64,000 bases of DNA from Pontibacter cellulosilyticus (GTDB lineage Bacteria > Bacteroidota > Bacteroidia > Cytophagales > Hymenobacteraceae): NCBI RefSeq assembly GCF_014306105.1, contig NZ_JACRVF010000001.1, positions 698,413-762,412 of the forward strand, written 5' to 3'. The notes below the pieces were generated by a model. That model made no database searches and had not been told where the DNA came from. It saw nothing but the letters and a program-made list of their open reading frames with translations. A program made the translations under genes and the position numbers. Position 1 is the first letter of the stretch. Each line of letters starts with the position of its first letter. Shown here in pieces: positions 63,087 through 64,000 of this stretch.

Positions 63087-64000
63087 ACTAGCACCTCCTT
63101 AACTTCCTGTTCAAGGTTCTTTCTGAAATCCTGTGCGATCACAGTGAAATAGACATCTTCCAAATCCGGAGATGTGAGCTCGAAATCATTCCCTGGAGAG
63201 GTTTCGCTAAAGATGTGCACGACAGTCCGGCCACCAAGAAGTTTGGTTGAAATGATAACATGCTCTAGCTCCAACCTTGGTAATGCATTCTTTTCTATCA
63301 CTCGTCGCCACACTTTCCCATTTAAGTTTTCGATCGCCTTGTGGGGTTCAGTTTCTAGTAATATTTGTCCTTTGTTGATCACCGCCATACGCGTACACAG
63401 TTCGGACACATCTTCTACAATATGCGTAGAGAGAATCACTACGCTGTTCTCTCCCATTTCACTCAACAGGTTTAGATACCGTACCCGCTCTGCCGGGTCA
63501 AGCCCGGCTGTTGGTTCGTCTACAATAATCAACTTTGGGTTTCCCAACATCGCAATAGCCACTCCAAACCGCTGTCGCATCCCTCCTGAGAAGCCTCCAA
63601 GCTTCTGATGGCGAACATCCCACAAGTTAGTTTGCTTAAGTAGTGCTTCTACCACTTCTCTCCTCGCCTTATTATCCTTTATCCCCTTAAGCACAGCAAA
63701 ATAGTTTAGCAACTCTTCTGTTCTTGCATTAGGATGTAGCCCAAAATCTTGTGGAAGATAACCTAAGGTTTGTCGTACCTCCTCCTTTTGCCTGAGTACA
63801 TCAATGTTTCCAAAGTAAATTGTTCCTTCATCCGGCTCCTGCAATGTTGCCAGGATACGCATAAGAGTTGATTTACCGGCACCATTTGGACCCAGCAGAC
63901 CGTACATGCCGGGCGGTATAGTAAGGGAAATGTTTTGAAGCGCCTTTACTCCATTAGGATAGGATTTAGAGACATTCTGTATTCCTAAAGCAATTTGATC
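63083..64000 (-). CDS. ABC transporter ATPase (N-terminus outside window)
   Basis: The frame is open from 63083 to the window end, 306 codons, so the start lies beyond 64000. An internal ATG at 63907 is not the start, because the sequence before it (ALGIQNVSKSYPNGVKALQN) is the normal beginning of such a domain. Walker A GPNGAGKST, signature LGGFSGGMRQR, Walker B LIIVDEPTAGLD and the switch THIVED are intact. It partners with the ABC-2/M1 fusion, cotranslated through a 4-base overlap. Confidence 0.95.
   Translation of the reverse strand, partial: DQIALGIQNVSKSYPNGVKALQNISLTIPPGMYGLLGPNGAGKSTLMRILATLQEPDEGTIYFGNIDVLRQKEEVRQTLGYLPQDFGLHPNARTEELLNYFAVLKGIKDNKARREVVEALLKQTNLWDVRHQKLGGFSGGMRQRFGVAIAMLGNPKLIIVDEPTAGLDPAERVRYLNLLSEMGENSVVILSTHIVEDVSELCTRMAVINKGQILLETEPHKAIENLNGKVWRRVIEKNALPRLELEHVIISTKLLGGRTVVHIFSETSPGNDFELTSPDLEDVYFTVIAQDFRKNLEQEVKEVLV

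Overview
The window looks like a chromosomal segment of a Bacteroidota bacterium of the Cytophagales, most likely Hymenobacteraceae and Pontibacter-like. The rank is an inference. The evidence is: promoter boxes of the form TAnnTTTG; a 287-residue primary sigma factor; a subtilase with a type IX secretion (T9SS) tail; TonB-dependent outer-membrane proteins with ExbB/ExbD/TonB; BshB1 for bacillithiol; HU-SPOR and PF04020-type proteins; and CCA not encoded in one of the two tRNA genes. There is no rRNA, CRISPR array, insertion sequence or prophage. Most of the window is compact housekeeping operons.

Layout. 1-1.2 kb: 5' part of a secreted multi-domain surface protein, then an AT-rich gap. 1.3-8.9 kb: a DUF2911 protein, then a leftward operon mnmA - lipoprotein - T9SS subtilase - rpe - TonB-dependent receptor. 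9.1-9.7 kb: a TrpF-fold protein lacking the catalytic residues. 9.9-19.9 kb: an eight-gene leftward operon (1028-aa TPR protein, outer-membrane barrel, HU-SPOR protein, exbB, exbD, tonB, folC, trmB). 20-30.4 kb: holA, an acetyltransferase, tyrS, an Hc1-like protein, an alpha-oxoamine synthase, accC, an M23 peptidase with bshB1, trxB, rpoD. 30.6-37.2 kb: pnp, rpsO, an LptF/G-type permease, a START-like protein, tRNA-Met, pirin, an XRE-S24 repressor. 37.8-44.9 kb: a subtilase lipoprotein, recQ, a Cys-rich copper-storage protein, a small membrane protein, and a polyamine pair (ureohydrolase plus SpeD-SpeE fusion).

45-54.7 kb holds the most distinctive locus: a chemosensory gene set running leftward (orphan parA, a 1508-aa soluble receptor with nine near-identical 276-bp poly-HAMP repeats, cheW, cheY, a short cheA, cheC) that ends in a membrane protein resembling the putative phage abortive-infection family. 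It has no cheR, cheB or cheD and no flagellar genes. ParA beside a membrane-free receptor suggests a positioned cytoplasmic array, in the manner of PpfA/ParC. 54.8-58.1 kb: sixA, topA, tRNA-Glu. 58.1-64 kb: an orphan membrane protein and an ABC exporter whose permease is fused to an M1 aminopeptidase.

Across the whole window the heptamer AAGTATA (either strand) is strongly over-represented: about 90-100 sites by eye against about 8 expected from uniform base use. It often forms inverted pairs in terminators and is nearly absent from 58-64 kb. This is the best candidate for an undescribed genome-scale signal here.
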